64,000 nucleotides of DNA, from positions 12,506,678-12,570,677 of the forward strand of contig NC_092579.1 in the NCBI RefSeq assembly GCF_037975245.1, in the 5' to 3' direction. Below the pieces are notes generated by a model. It did not search any database. It was not told the origin of the DNA and worked only from the letters and a program-made list of their open reading frames with translations. This document shows positions 9,790 through 24,240 of the stretch, piece by piece. Positions within the stretch are counted from its first letter, which is position 1. Every line of letters begins with the position of its first letter. Source of the stretch: Apostichopus japonicus (lineage: Eukaryota; Echinodermata; Holothuroidea; Aspidochirotida; Stichopodidae). A program made the position numbers and the translations under genes.

Positions 9790-12700
9790 TGCCTACACGG
9801 GGAGCTGTAAGTATTAGTTAATCCAGCTAATATCTCAGTCCATACAGTGGCGCGATGGCTTGGCGCACTGTACGAGCTGATGATCGAGACTCTCTTTTGC
9901 ATCCGTGGTTCGAACCCCGGTGGTGACGTCTTTTGCCGATCTTTTACAGCAAGTGCCTACACGGGGAGCTGTAAGTATTAGTTAATCCACCTAATATCTC
10001 AGTCCATACAGTGGCGCGATGGCTTGGCGCACTGTACGAGCTGATGATCGAGACTCTCTTTTGCATCCGTGGTTCGAAACCCCGGTGGTGACGTCTTTTA
10101 CAACAAGTGCCGACACGGGGAGCTGTAAGTATTAGTTAATCCAGCTAATATCTCAGTCCATACAGTGGCGCGATGGCTTGGCGCACTGTACGAGCTGATG
10201 ATCGAGACTCTCTTTTGCATCCGTGGTTCGAAACCCCGGTGATGACGTCTTTTGCCGATCTTTTACAGCAAGTGCCTACACGGGGAGCTGTAAGTATTAG
10301 TTAATCCACCTAATATCTCAGTCCATACAGTGGCGCGATGGCTTGGCGCACTGTACGAGCTGATGATCGAGACTATCTTTTACATCCGTGGTTCGAACCC
10401 CGGTGATGACGTCTTTTGCCGATCTTTTACAGCAAGTGCCTACACGGGGAGCTGTAAGTATTAGTTAATCCACCTAATATCTCAGTCCATACAGTGGCGC
10501 GATAGCTTGGCGCAATGTACGAGCTGATGAAGGAGACTCTCTTTTGCATCCGTGGTTCGAACCCCGGTGGTGACGTCTTTTACAGCAAGTGCCTACACGG
10601 GGAGCTGTAAGTATTAGTTAATCCAGCTAATATCTCAGTCCATACAGTGGCGCGATGGCTTGGCGCACTGTACGAGCTGATGATCGAGACTCTCTTTTGC
10701 ATCCGTGGTTCGAAAACCGGTGATGACGTCTTTTACAGCAAGTGCCTACACGGGGAGCTGTAAGTATCAGTTAATCCACCTAATATCTCAGTCCATACAG
10801 TGGCGCGATGGCTTGGCGCACTGCACGAGCTGATGATCGAGACTCTCATTTGCATCCGTGGTTCGAACCCCGGTGGTTACGTCTTTTGCCGATCTTTTAC
10901 AGCAAGTGCCTACACGGGGAGCTGTAAGTATTAGTTAATCCACCTAATATCTCAGTCCATACAGTGGCGCGATGGCTTGGCGCACTGTACGAGCTGATGA
11001 TCGAGACTCTCTTTTGCATCCGTGGTTCGAACCCCGGTGATGACGTCTTTTGCCGATCTTTTACCGCAAGTGCCTACACGGGGAGCTGTAAGTATTAGTT
11101 AATCCACCTAATATCTCAGTCCATACAGTGGCGCGATGGCTTGGCGCACTGTACGAGCTGATGATCGAGACTCTCTTTTGCATCCGTGGTTCGAACCCCG
11201 GTGATGACGTCTTTTGCCGATCTTTTACAGCAAGTGTTTACACGGGGAGCTGTAAGTATTAGTTAATCCACCTAATATCTCAGTCCATACAGTGGCGCGA
11301 TGGCTTGGCGCACTGTACGAGCTGATGATCGAGACTCTCTTTTGCATCCGTGGTTCGAACCCCGGTGGTGACGTCTTTTACAGCAAGTGCCTACACGGGG
11401 AGCTGTAAGTATTAGTTAATCCAGCTAATATCTCAGTCCATACAGTGGCGCGATGGCTTGGCGCACTGTACGAGCTGATGATCGAGACTCTCTTTTGCAT
11501 CCGTGGTTCGAACCCCGGTGGTGACGTCTTTTGCCGATCTTTTACAGCAAGTGCCTACACGGGGAGCTGTAAGTATTAGTTCATCCACCTAATATCTCAG
11601 TCCATACAGTGGCGCGATGGCTTGGCGCACTGTACGAGCTGATGATCGAGACTCTCTTTTGCATCCGTGGTTCGAACCCCGGTGGTGACGTCTTTTGCCG
11701 ATCTTTTACAGCAAGTGCCTACACGGGGAGCTGTAAGTATTAGTTAATCCAGCTAATATCTCAGTCCATACAGTGGCGCGATGGCTTGGCGCACTGTACG
11801 AGCTGATGATCGAGACTCTCTTTTGCATCCGTGGTTCGAACCCCGGTGGTGACGTCTTTTACAGCAAGTGCCTACACGGGGAGCTGTAAGTATTAGTTAA
11901 TCCAGCTAATATCTCAGTCCATACAGTGGCGCGATGGCTTGGCGCACTGTACGAGCTGATGATCGAGACTCTCTTTTGCATCCGTGGTTCGAACCCGGGT
12001 GGTGACGTCTTTTGCCGATCTTTTACAGCAAGTGCCTACACGGGGAGCTGTAAGTATTAGTTAATCCACCTAATATTTCAGTCCATACAGTGGCGCGATG
12101 GCTTGGCGCACTGTACGAGCTGATGATCGAGACTCTCTTTTGCATCCGTGGTTCGAACCCCGGTGATGACGTCTTTTGCCGATCTTTTACAGCAAGTGCC
12201 TACACGGGGAGCTGTAAGTATTAGTTAATCCAGCTAATATCTCAGTCCATACAGTGGCGCGATGGCTTGGCGCACTGTACGAGCTGATGATCGAGACTCT
12301 CTTTTGCATCCGTGGTTCGAACCCCGGTGGTGACGTCTTTTGCCGATCTTTTACAGCAAGTGCCTACACGGGGAGCTGTAAGTATTAGTTAATCCACCTA
12401 ATATCTCAGTCCATACAGTGGCGCGATGGCTTGGCGCACTGTACGAGCTGATGATCGAGACTCTCTTTTGCATCCGTGGTTCGAACCCCGGTGGTGACGT
12501 CTTTTGCCGATCTTTTACAGCAAGTGCCTACACGGGGAGCTGTAAGTATTAGTTAATCCACCTAATATCTCAGTCCATACAGTGGCGCGATGGCTTGGCG
12601 CACTGTACGAGCTGATGATCGAGACTCTCTTTTGCATCCGTGGTTCGAAACCCCGGTGGTGACGTCTTTTACAACAAGTGCCGACACGGGGAGCTGTAAG

Positions 12701-14932
12701 TATTAGTTAATCCAGCTAATATCTCAGTCCATACAGTGGCGCGATGGCTTGGCGCACTGTACGAGCTGATGATCGAGACTCTCTTTTGCATCCGTGGTTC
12801 GAAACCCCGGTGATGACGTCTTTTGCCGATCTTTTACAGCAAGTGCCTACACGGGGAGCTGTAAGTATTAGTTAATCCACCTAATATCTCAGTCCATACA
12901 GTGGCGCGATGGCTTGGCGCACTGTACGAGCTGATGATCGAGACTATCTTTTACATCCGTGGTTCGAACCCCGGTGATGACGTCTTTTGCCGATCTTTTA
13001 CAGCAAGTGCCTACACGGGGAGCTGTAAGTATTAGTTAATCCACCTAATATCTCAGTCCATACAGTGGCGCGATAGCTTGGCGCACTGTACGAGCTGATG
13101 ATCGAGACTCTCTTTTGCATCCGTGGTTCGAACCCCGGTGGTGACGTCTTTTACAGCAAGTGCCTATACGGGGAGCTGTAAGTATTAGTTAATCCAGCTA
13201 ATATCTCAGTCCATACAGTGGCGCGATGGCTTGGCGCACTGTACGAGCTGATGATCGAGACTCTCTTTTGCATCCGTGGTTCGAAAACCGGTGATGACGT
13301 CTTTTACAGCAAGTGCCTACACGGGGAGCTGTAAGTATCAGTTAATCCACCTAATATCTCAGTCCATACAGTGGCGCGATGGCTTGGCGCACTGCACGAG
13401 CTGATGATCGAGACTCTCATTTGCATCCGTGGTTCGAACCCCGGTGGTTACGTCTTTTGCCGATCTTTTACAGCAAGTGCCTACACGGGGAGCTGTAAGT
13501 ATTAGTTAATCCACCTAATATCTCAGTCCATACAGTGGCGCGATGGCTTGGCGCACTGTACGAGCTGATGATCGAGACTCTCTTTTGCATCCGTGGTTCG
13601 AACCCCGGTGATGACGTCTTTTGCCGATCTTTTACCGCAAGTGCCTACACGGGGAGCTGTAAGTATTAGTTAATCCACCTAATATCTCAGTCCATACAGT
13701 GGCGCGATGGCTTGGCGCACTGTACGAGCTGATGATCGAGACTCTCTTTTGCATCCGTGGTTCGAACCCCGGTGATGACGTCTTTTGCCGATCTTTTACA
13801 GCAAGTGTTTACACGGGGAGCTGTAAGTATTAGTTAATCCACCTAATATCTCAGTCCATACAGTGGCGCGATGGCTTGGCGCACTGTACGAGCTGATGAT
13901 CGAGACTCTCTTTTGCATCCGTGGTTCGAACCCCGGTGGTGACGTCTTTTACAGCAAGTGCCTACACGGGGAGCTGTAAGTATTAGTTAATCCAGCTAAT
14001 ATCTCAGTCCATACAGTGGCGCGATGGCTTGGCGCACTGTACGAGCTGATGATCGAGACTCTCTTTTGCATCCGTGGTTCGAACCCCGGTGGTGACGTCT
14101 TTTGCCGATCTTTTACAGCAAGTGCCTACACGGGGAGCTGTAAGTATTAGTTCATCCACCTAATATCTCAGTCCATACAGTGGCGCGATGGCTTGACGCA
14201 CTGTACGAGCTGATGATCGAGACTCTCTTTTGCATCCGTGGTTCGAACCCCGGTGGTGACGTCTTTTGCCGATCTTTTACAGCAAGTGCCTACACGGGGA
14301 GCTGTAAGTATTAGTTAATCCAGCTAATATCTCAGTCCATACAGTGGCGCGATGGCTTGGCGCACTGTACGAGCTGATGATCGAGACTCTCTTTTGCATC
14401 CGTGGTTCGAACCCCGGTGGTGACGTCTTTTACAGCAAGTGCCTACACGGGGAGCTGTAAGTATTAGTTAATCCAGCTAATATCTCAGTCCATACAGTGG
14501 CGCGATGGCTTGGCGCACTGTACGAGCTGATGATCGAGACTCTCTTTTGCATCCGTGGTTCGAACCCGGGTGGTGACGTCTTTTGCCGATCTTTTACAGC
14601 AAGTGCCTACACGGGGAGCTGTAAGTATTAGTTAATCCACCTAATATTTCAGTCCATACAGTGGCGCGATGGCTTGGCGCACTGTACGAGCTGATGATCG
14701 AGACTCTCTTTTGCATCCGTGGTTCGAACCCCGGTGATGACGTCTTTTGCCGATCTTTTACAGCAAGTGCCTACACGGGGAGCTGTAAGTATTAGTTAAT
14801 CCAGCTAATATCTCAGTCCATACAGTGGCGCGATGGCTTGGCGCACTGTACGAGCTGATGATCGAGACTCTCTTTTGCATCCCTTTTCGAACCCCGGTGG
14901 TGACGTCTTTTGCCGATCTTTTACAGCAAGTG
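9790..14932 (+). repeat. 2,571-bp tandem block duplication
   Basis: Markers recur 2,571 bp apart: CAACAAGTGCCGAC at 10,101 and 12,672; GACTATCTTTTAC at 10,371 and 12,942; CTGCACGAG with CTCATTTGC at 10,821 and 13,392; AGTGTTTACAC near 11,234 and 13,805; GAACCCGGG at 11,991 and 14,562; TAATATTTCAG at 12,071 and 14,642. The left edge lies near 9,790, where a short unit matches a full one, and the match continues to about 15,050. Copies abut near 12,361. They differ at few sites, such as 10,515-10,533 and 14,883-14,890. Confidence 0.88.
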
Positions 14933-17900
14933 CCTACACGGGGAGCTGTAAGTATTAGTTAATCCACCTAATATCTCAGTCCATACAGTGGCGCGATGGC
15001 TTGGCGCACTGTACGAGCTGATGATCGAGACTCTCTTTTGCATCCGTGGTTCGAAACCCCGGTGGTGACGTCTTTTACAGCAAGTGCCTACACGGTGAGC
15101 TGTAGGTATTAGTTAATCCAGCTAATATTTCAGTCCATACAGTGGCGCGATGGCTTGGCGCACTGTACGAGCTGATGATCGAGACTCTCTTTTGCATCCG
15201 TGGTTCGAACCCCGGTGATGACGTCTTTTGCCGATCTTTTACAGCAAGTGCCTACACGGGGAGCTGTAAGTATTAGTTAATCCAGCTAATATCTCAGTCC
15301 ATACAGTGGCGCGATGGCTTGGCGCACTGTACGAGCTGATGATCGAGACTCTCTTTTGCATCCGTGGTTCGAAACCCCGGTGGTGACGTCTTTTACAGCA
15401 AGTGCCTACACGGTGAGCTGTAGGTATTAGTTAATCCACCTAATATTTCAGTCCATACAGTGGCGCGATGGCTTGGCGCACTGTACGAGCTGATGATCGA
15501 GACTCTCTTTTGCATCCGTGGTTCGAACCCCGGTGATGACGTCTTTTGCCGATCTTTTACAGCAAGTGCCTACACGGGGAGCTGTAAGTATTAGTTAATC
15601 CACCTAATATCTCAGTCCATACAGTGGCGCGATGGCTTGGCGCACTGTACGAGCTGATGATCGAGACTCTCTTTTGCATCCGTGGTTCGAACCCCGGTGG
15701 TGACGTCTTTTGCCGATCTTTTACAGCAAGTGCCTACACGGGGAGCTGTAAGTATTAGTTAATCCAGCTAATATCTCAGTCCATACAGTGGCGCGATGGC
15801 TTGGCGCACTGTACGAGCTGATGATCGAGACTCTCTTTTGCATCCGTGGTTCGAACCCCGGTGGTGACTTCTTTGGCCGATCTTTTACAGCAAGTGCCTA
15901 CACGGGGAGCTGTAAGTATTAGTTAATCCAGCTAATATCTCAGTCCATACAGTGGCGCGATGGCTTGGCGCACTGTACGAGCTGATGATCGAGACTCTCT
16001 TTTGCATCCGTGGTTTGAAACCCCGGTGGTGACGTCTTTTGCCGATCTTTTACAGCAAGTGCCTACACGGGGAGCTGTAAGTATTAGTTAATCCAGCTAA
16101 TATCTCAGTCCATACAGTGGCGCGATGGCTTGGCGCACTGTACGAGCTGATGATCGAGACTCTCTTTTGCATCCGTGGTTCGAACCCCGGTGATGACGTC
16201 TTTTGCCGATCTTTTACAGCAAGTGCCTACACGGGGAGCTGTAAGTATTAGTTAATCCAGCTAATATCTCAGTCCATACAGTGGCGCGATGGCTTGGCGC
16301 ACTGTACGAGCTGATGATCGAGACTCTCTTTTGCATCCGTGGTTCGAACCCCGGTGGTGACGTCTTTTGCCGATCTTTTACAGCAAGTGCCTACACGGGG
16401 AGCTGTAAGTATTAGTTAATCCAACTAATATCTCAGTCCATACAGTGGCGCGATGGCTTGGCGCACTGTACGAGCTGATGATCGAGACTCTCTTTTGCAT
16501 CCGTGGTTCGAACCCCGGTGGTGACGTCTTTTACAGCAAGTGCCTACACGGGGAGCTGTAAGTATTAGTTAATCCAGCTAATATCTCAGTCCATACAGTG
16601 GCGCGATGGCTTGGCGCACTGTACGAGCTGATGATCGAGACTCTCTTTTGCATCCGTGGTTCGAACCCCGGTGGTGACGTCTTTTGCCGATCTTTTACAG
16701 CAAGTGCCTACACGGGGAGCTGTAAGTATTAGTTAATCCAGCTAATATCTCAGTCCATACAGTGGCGCGATGGCTTGGCGCACTGTACGAGCTGATGATC
16801 GAGACTCTCTTTTGCATCCGTGGTTCGAACCCCGGTGGTGACGTCTTTTGCCGATCTTTTACAGCAAGTGCCTACACGGGGAGCTGTAAGTATTAGTTAA
16901 TCCAGCTAATATCTCAGTCCATACAGTGGCGCGATGGCTTGGCGCACTGTACGAGCTGATGATCGAGACTCTCTTTTGCATCCGTGGTTCGAACCCCGGT
17001 GGTGACGTCTTTTGCCGATCTTTTACAGCAAGTGCCTACACGGGGAGCTGTAAGTATTAGTTAATCCAGCTAATATCTCAGTCCATACAGTGGCGCGATG
17101 GCTTGGCGCACTGTACGAGCTGATGATCGAGACTCTCTTTTGCATCCGTGGTTCGAACCCCGGTGGTGACGTCTTTTGCCGATCTTTTACAGCAAGTGCC
17201 TACACGGGGAGCTGTAAGTATTAGTTAATCCAGCTAATATCTCAGTCCATACAGTGGCGCGATGGCTTGGCGCACTGTACGAGCTGATGATCGAGACTCT
17301 CTTTTGCATCCGTGGTTCGAACCCCGGTGGTGACGTCTTTTGCCGATCTTTTACAGCAAGTGCCTACACGGGGAGCTGTAAGTATTAGTTAATCCACCTA
17401 ATATCTCAGTCCATACAGTGGCGCGATGGCTTGGCGCACTGTACGAGCTGATGATCGAGACTCTCTTTTGCATCCGTGGTTCGAACCCCGGTGATGACGT
17501 CTTTTACAGCAAGTGCCTACACGGGGAGCTGTAAGTAATAGTTAATCCACCTAATATCTCAGTCCATACAGTGGCGCGATGGCTTGGCGCACTGTACGAG
17601 CTGATGATCGAGACTCTCTTTTGCATCCGTGGTTCGAACCCCGGTGGTGACGTCTTTTGCCGATCTTTTACAGCAAGTGCCTACACGGGGAGCTGTAAGT
17701 ATTAGTTAATCCAGCTAATATCTCAGTCCATACAGTGGCGCGATGGCTTGGCGCACTGTACGAGCTGATGATCGAGACTCTCTTTTGCATCCGTGGTTCG
17801 AACCCCGGTGGTGACGTCTTTTGCCGATCTTTTACAGCAAGTGCCTACACGGGGAGCTGTAAGTATTAGTTAATCCAGCTAATATCTCAGTCCATACAGT

Positions 17901-18950
17901 GGCGCGATGGCTTGGCGCACTCTACGAGCTGATGATCGAGACTCTCTTTTGCATCCGTGGTTCGAACCCCGGTGGTGACGTCTTTTGCCGATCTTTTACA
18001 GCAAGTGCCTACACTGGGAGCTGTAAGTATTAGTTAATCCACCTAATATCTCAGTCCATACAGTGGCGCGATGGCTTGGCGCACTGTGCGAGCTGATGAT
18101 CGAGACTCTCTTTTGCATCCGTGGTTCGAACCCCGGTGGTGACGTCTTTTGCCGATCTTTTACAGCAAGTGCCTACACGGGGAGCTGTAAGTATTAGTTA
18201 ATCCAGCTAATATCTCAGTCCATACAGTGGCGCGATGGCTTGGCGCACTGTACGAGCTGATGATCGAGACTCTCTTTTGCATCCGTGGTTCGAACCCCGG
18301 TGATGACGTCTTTTACAGCAAGTGCCTACACGGGGAGCTGTAAGTATTAGTTAATCCACCTAATATCTCAGTCCATACAGTGGCGCGATGGCTTGGCGCA
18401 CTGTACGAGCTGATGATCGAGACTCTCTTTTGCATCCGTGGTTCGAACCCCGGTGATGACGTCTTTTACAGCAAGTGCCTACACGGGGAGCTGTAAGTAT
18501 TAGTTAATCCACCTAATATCTCAGTCCATACAGTGGCGCGATGGCTTGGCGCACTGTACGAGCTGATGATCGAGACTCTCTTTTGCATCCGTGGTTCGAA
18601 CCCCGGTGGTGACGTCTTTTGCCGATCTTTTACAGCAAGTGCCTACACGGGGAGCTGTAAGTATTAGTTAATCCACCTAATATCTCAGTCCATACAGTGG
18701 CGCGATGGCTTGGCGCACTGTACGAGCTGATGATCGAGACTCTCTTTTGCATCCGTGGTTCGAACCCCGGTGATGACGTCTTTTACAGCAAGTGCCTACA
18801 CGGGGAGCTGTAAGTATTAGTTAATCCACCTAATATCTCAGTCCATACAGTGGCGCGATGGCTTGGCGCACTGTACGAGCTGATGATCGAGACTCTCTTT
18901 TGCATCCGTGGTTCGAACCCCGGTGGTGACGTCTTTTGCCGATCTTTTAC
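14933..18950 (+). repeat. Array zone with uniform monomers
   Basis: Most units here are full length with GAACCCCGGTGGTGAC and CCAGCTAAT. Around 16,600-17,400 several adjacent units look identical, the sign of recent local spread. A small 318-bp duplication (one full and one short unit) is marked by CACGGTGAGCTGTAGG at 15,091 and 15,409. Unit 15,867-15,876 carries ACTTCTTTGGCC in place of ACGTCTTTTGCC. No gene or other element is present. Confidence 0.75.
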
Positions 18951-21828
18951 AGCAAGTGCCTACACGGGGAGCTGTAAGTATTAGTTAATCCAGCTAATAT
19001 CTCAGTCCATACAGTGGCGCGATGGCTTGGCGCACTCTACGAGCTGATGATCGAGACTCTCTTTTGCATCCGTGGTTCGAACCCCGGTGGTGACGTCTTT
19101 TACAGCAAGTGCCTACACGGGGAGCTGTAAGTATAAGTTAATCCACCTAATATCTCAGTCCATACAGTGGCGCGATGGCTTGACGCACTGTACGAGCTGA
19201 TGATCGAGACTCTCTTTTGTATCCGTGGTTCGAACCCCGGTGGTGACGTCTTTTGCCGATCTTTTACAGCAAGTGCCTACACGGGGAGCTGTAAGTATTA
19301 GTTAATCCAGCTAATATCTCAGTCCATACAGTGGCGCGATGGCTTGGCGCACTGTACGAGCTGATGATCGAGACTCTCTTTTGCATCCGTGGTTCGAACC
19401 CCGGTGGTGACGTCTTTTGCCGATCTTTTACAGCAAGTGCCTACACGGGGAGCTGTAAGTATTAGTTAATCCACCTAATATCTCAGTCCATACAGTGGCG
19501 CGATGGCTTGGCGCACTGTACGAGCTGATGATCGAGACTCTCTTTTGCATCCGTGGTTCGAACCCCGGTGATGACGTCTTTTACAGCAAGTGCCTACACG
19601 GGGAGCTGTAAGTAATAGTTAATCCAGCTAATATCTCAGTCCATACAGTGGCGCGATGGCTTGGCGAACTGTACGAGCTGATGATCGAGACTCTCTTTTG
19701 CATCCGTGGTTCGAACCCCGGTGGTGACGTCTTTTGCCGATCTTTTACAGCAAGTGCCTACACGGGGAGCTGTAAGTATTAGTTAATCCAGCTAATATCT
19801 CAGTCCATACAGTGGCGCGATGGCTTGGCGCACTGTACGAGCTGATGATCGAGACTCTCTTTTGCATCCGTGGTTCGAACCCCGGTGGTGACGTCTTTTG
19901 CCGATCTTTTACAGCAAGTGCCTACACGGGGAGCTGTAAGTATTAGTGAATCCACCTAATATCTCAGTCCATACAGTGGCGCGATGGCTTGGCGCACTGT
20001 ACGAGCTGATGATCGAGACTCTCTTTTGCATCCGTGGTTCGAACCCCGGTGGTGACGTCTTTTGCCGATCTTTTACAGCAAGTGCCTACACGGGGAGCTG
20101 TAAGTATTAGTTAATCCAGCTAATATCTCAGTCCATACAGTGGCGCGATGGCTTGGCGCACTGTACGAGCTGATGATCGAGACTCTCTTTTGCATCCGTG
20201 GTTCGAACCCCGGTGGTGACGTCTTTTGCCGATCTTTTACAGCAAGTGCCTACACGGGGAGCTGTAAGTATTAGTTAATCCAACTAATATCTCAGTCCAT
20301 ACAGTGGCGCGATGGCTTGGCGCACTGTACGAGCTGATGATCGAGACTCTCTTTTGCATCCGTGGTTCGAACCCCGGTGGTGACGTCTTTTACAGCAAGT
20401 GCCTACACGGGGAGCTGTAAGTATTAGTTAATCCAGCTAATATCTCAGTCCATACAGTGGCGCGATGGCTTGGCGCACTGTACGAGCTGATGATCGAGAC
20501 TCTCTTTTGCATCCGTGGTTCGAACCCCGGTGGTGACGTCTTTTACAGCAAGTGCCTACACGGGGAGCTGTAAGTATTAGTTAATCCACCTAATATCTCA
20601 GTCCATACAGTGGCGCGATGGCTTGACGCACTGTACGAGCTGATGATCGAGACTCTCTTTTGTATCCGTGGTTCGAACCCCGGTGGTGACGTCTTTTGCC
20701 GATCTTTCACAGCAAGTGCCTACACGGGGAGCTGTAAGTATTAGTTAATCCAGCTAATATCTCAGTCCATACAGTGGCGCGATGGCTTGGCGCACTGTAC
20801 GAGCTGATGATCGAGACTCTCTTTTGCATCCGTGGTTCGAACCCCGGTGGTGACGTCTTTTGCCGATCTTTTACAGCAAGTGCCTACACGGGGAGCTGTA
20901 AGTATTAGTTAATCCAGCTAATATCTCAGTCCATAGAGTGGCGCGATGGCTTGGCGCACTGTACGAGCTGATGATCGAGACTCTCTTTTGCATCCGTGGT
21001 TCGAACCCCGGTGATGACGTCTTTTACAGCAAGTGCCTACACGGGGAGCTGTAAGTAATAGTTAATCCACCTAATATCTCAGTCCATACAGTGGCGCGAT
21101 GGCTTGGCGAACTGTACGAGCTGATGATCGAGACTCTCTTTTGCATCCGTGGTTCGAACCCCGGTGGTGACGTCTTTTGCCGACCTTTTACAGCAAGTGC
21201 CTACACGGGGAGCTGTAAGTATTAGTTAATCCAGCTAATATCTCAGTCCATACAGTGGCGCGATGGCTTGGCGCACTGTACGAGCTGATGATCGAGACTC
21301 TCTTTTGCATCCGTGGTTCGAACCCCGGTGGTGACGTCTTTTGCCGATCTTTTACAGCAAGTGCCTACACGGGGAGCTGTAAGTATTAGTGAATCCACCT
21401 AATATCTCAGTCCATACAGTGGCGCGATGGCTTGGCGCACTGTACGAGCTGATGATCGAGACTCTCTTTTGCATCCGTGGTTCGAACCCCGGTGGTGACG
21501 TCTTTTGCCGATCTTTTACAGCAAGTGCCTACACGGGGAGCTGTAAGTATTAGTTAATCCAGCTAATATCTCAGTCCATACAGTGGCGCGATGGCTTGGC
21601 GCACTGTACGAGCTGATGATCGAGACTCTCTTTTGCATCCGTGGTTCGAACCCCGGTGGTGACGTCTTTTGCCGATCTTTTACAGCAAGTGCCTACACGG
21701 GGAGCTGTAAGTATTAGTTCATCCAACTAATATCTCAGTCCATACAGTGGCGCGATGGCTTGGCGCACTGTACGAGCTGATGATCGAGACTCTCTTTTGC
21801 ATCCGTGGTTCGAACCCCGGTGGTGACG
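18950..21828 (+). repeat. 1,443-bp tandem block duplication
   Basis: Markers lie 1,443 bp apart: TGTATCC at 19,218 and 20,661, GGCGAACTG near 19,664 and 21,107, TATTAGTGAATCC at 19,941 and 21,384, and CAACTAAT at 20,281 and 21,724. The match breaks near 18,950 on the left, where a full unit meets a short one, and near 20,385 and 21,828 on the right, so the copies are adjacent. Later changes include GACCTTTTAC at 21,183 and CATAGAGTG at 20,932. Confidence 0.85.
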
Positions 21829-22965
21829 TCTTTTGCCGATCTTTTACAGCAAGTGCCTACACGGGGAGCTGTAAGTATTAGTTAATCCAGCTAATATCTC
21901 AGTCCATACAGTGGCGCGATGGCTTGGCGCACTGTACGAGCTGATGATCGAGACTCTCTTTTGCATCCGTGGTTCGAACCCCGGTGGTGACGTCTTTTGC
22001 CGATCTTTTACAGCAAGTGCCTACACGGGGAGCTGTAAGTATTAGTTAATCCAACTAATATCTCAGTCCATACAGTGGCGCGATGGCTTGGCGCACTGTA
22101 CGAGCTGATGATCGAGACTCTCTTTTGCATCCGTGGTTCGAACCCCGATGGTGACGTCTTTTACAGCAAGTGCCTACACGGGGAGCTGTAAGTATTAGTT
22201 AATCCACCTAATATCTCAGTCCATACAGTGGCGCGATGGCTTGGCGCACTGTACGAGCTGATGATCGAGACTCTCTTTTGCATCCGTGGTTCGAACTCCG
22301 GTGGTGACGTCTTTTGCCGATCTTTTACAGCAAGTGCCTACACGGGGAGCTGTAAGTATTAGTTAATCCAGCTAATATCTCAGTCCATACAGTGGCGCGA
22401 TGGCTTGGCGCACTGTACGAGCTGATGATCGAGACTCTCTTTTGCATCCGTGGTTCGAACCCCGATGGTGACGTCTTTTGCCGATCTTTTACAGCAAGTG
22501 CCTACACGGGGAGCTGTAAGTATTAGTTAATCCAGCTAATATCTCAGTCCATACAGTGGCGCGATGGCTTGGCGCACTGTGCGGTCTGATGATCGAGACT
22601 CTCTTTTGCATCCGTGGTTCGAACCCCGGTGGTGACGTCTTTTGCCGATCTTTTACAGCAAGTGCCTACACGGGGAGCTGTAAGTATTAGTTAATCCAGC
22701 TAATATCTCAGTCCATACAGTGGCGCGATGGCTTGGCGCACTGTGCGAGCTGATGATCGAGACTCTCTTTTGCATCCGTGGTTCGAACCCCGGTGGTGAC
22801 GTCTTTTGCCGATCTTTTACAGCAAGTGCCTACACGGGGAGCTGTAAGTATTAGTTAATCCAGCTAATATCTCAGTCCATACAGTGGCGCGATGGCTGGG
22901 CGCACTGTACGAGCTGATGATCGAGACTCTCTTTTGCATCCGTGGTTCGAACCCCGGTGGTGACG
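20540..22965 (+). repeat. Copy 1 of 5,128-offset duplicated block
   Basis: This block matches 25,668-28,093 with a constant offset of 5,128 bp. Shared markers: TGTATCC at 20,661, GGCGAACTG at 21,107, TATTAGTGAA at 21,384, TCGAACTCCGG at 22,291, CCCGATGGTG at 22,461, GCGGTCTGATG at 22,581 and CTGTGCGAG at 22,741. It overlaps the second copy of the 1,443-bp duplication, so that event is probably older. The right edge is set by a full unit facing a short unit. Confidence 0.82.
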
Positions 22966-24240
22966 TCTTTTGCCGATCTTTTACAGCAAGTGCCTACACG
23001 GGGAGCTGTAAGTATTAGTTAATCCAGCTAATATCTCAGTCCATAGAGTGGCGCGATAGCTTGGCGCACTGTACGAGCTGATGATCGAGACTCTCTTTTG
23101 CATCCGTGGTTCGAACCCCGGTGATGACGTCTTTTACAGCAAGTGCCTACACGGGGAGCTGTAAGTAATAGTTAATCCACCTAATATCTCAGTCCATACA
23201 GTGGCGCGATGGCTTGGCGCACTGTACGAGCTGATGATCGAGACTCTCTTTTGCATCCGTGGTTCGAAACCCGGTGGTGACGTCTTTTACAGCAAGTGCC
23301 TACACGGGGAGCTGTAAGTATTAGTTAATCCAACTAATATCTCAGTCCATACAGTGGCGCGATGGCTTGGCGCACTGTACGAGCTGATGATCGAGACTCT
23401 CTTTTGCATCCGTGGTTCGAACTCCGGTGGTGACGTCTTTTACAGCAAGTGCCTACACGGGGAGCTGTAAGTATTAGTTAATCCACATAATATCTCAGTC
23501 CATACAGTGGCGCGATGGCTTGGCGCACTGTACGAGCTGATGATCGAGACTCTCTTTTGCATCCGTGGTTCGAACCCCGGTGATGACGTCTTTTGCCGAT
23601 CTTTTACAGCAAGTGCCTACACGGGGAGCTGTAAGTATTAGTTAATCCACCTAATATCTCAGTCCATACAGTGGCGCGATGGCTTGGCGCACTGTACGAG
23701 CTGATGATCGAGACTCTCTTTTGCATCCGTGGTTCGAAACCCCGGTGGTGACGTCTTTTACAGCAAGTGCCTACACGGGGAGCTGTAAGTAATAGTTAAT
23801 CCACCTAATATCTCAGTCCATACAGTGGCGCGATGGCTTGGCGCACTGTACGAGCTGATGATCGAGACTCTCTTTTGCATCCGTGGTTCGAACCCCGGTG
23901 GTGACGTCTTTTACAGCAAGTGCCTACACGGGGAGCTGTAAGTATTAGTTAATCCACCTAATATCTCAGTCCATACAGTGGCGCGATGGCTTGGCGCACT
24001 GTACGAGCTGATGATCGAGACTCTCTTTTGCATCCGTGGTTCGAACCCCGGTGGTGACGTCTTTTGCCGATCTTTTACAGCAAGTGCCTACACGGGGAGC
24101 TGTAAGTATTAGTTAATCCACCTAATATCTCAGTCCATACAGTGGCGCGATGGCTTGGCGCACTGTACGAGCTGATGATCGAGACTCTCTTTTGCATCCG
24201 TGGTTCGAACCCCGGTGGTGACGTCTTTTGCCGATCTTTT
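22966..24240 (+). repeat. Array segment between duplicated blocks
   Basis: Ordinary monomers with several short units (near 23,130, 23,290, 23,430, 23,755 and 23,910) and several TAAGTAATAG tails. CATAGAGTG at 23,042 repeats a rare change also seen at 20,932, hinting at a smaller shared segment. CCACATAAT occurs near 23,484. No gene is present. Confidence 0.7.
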
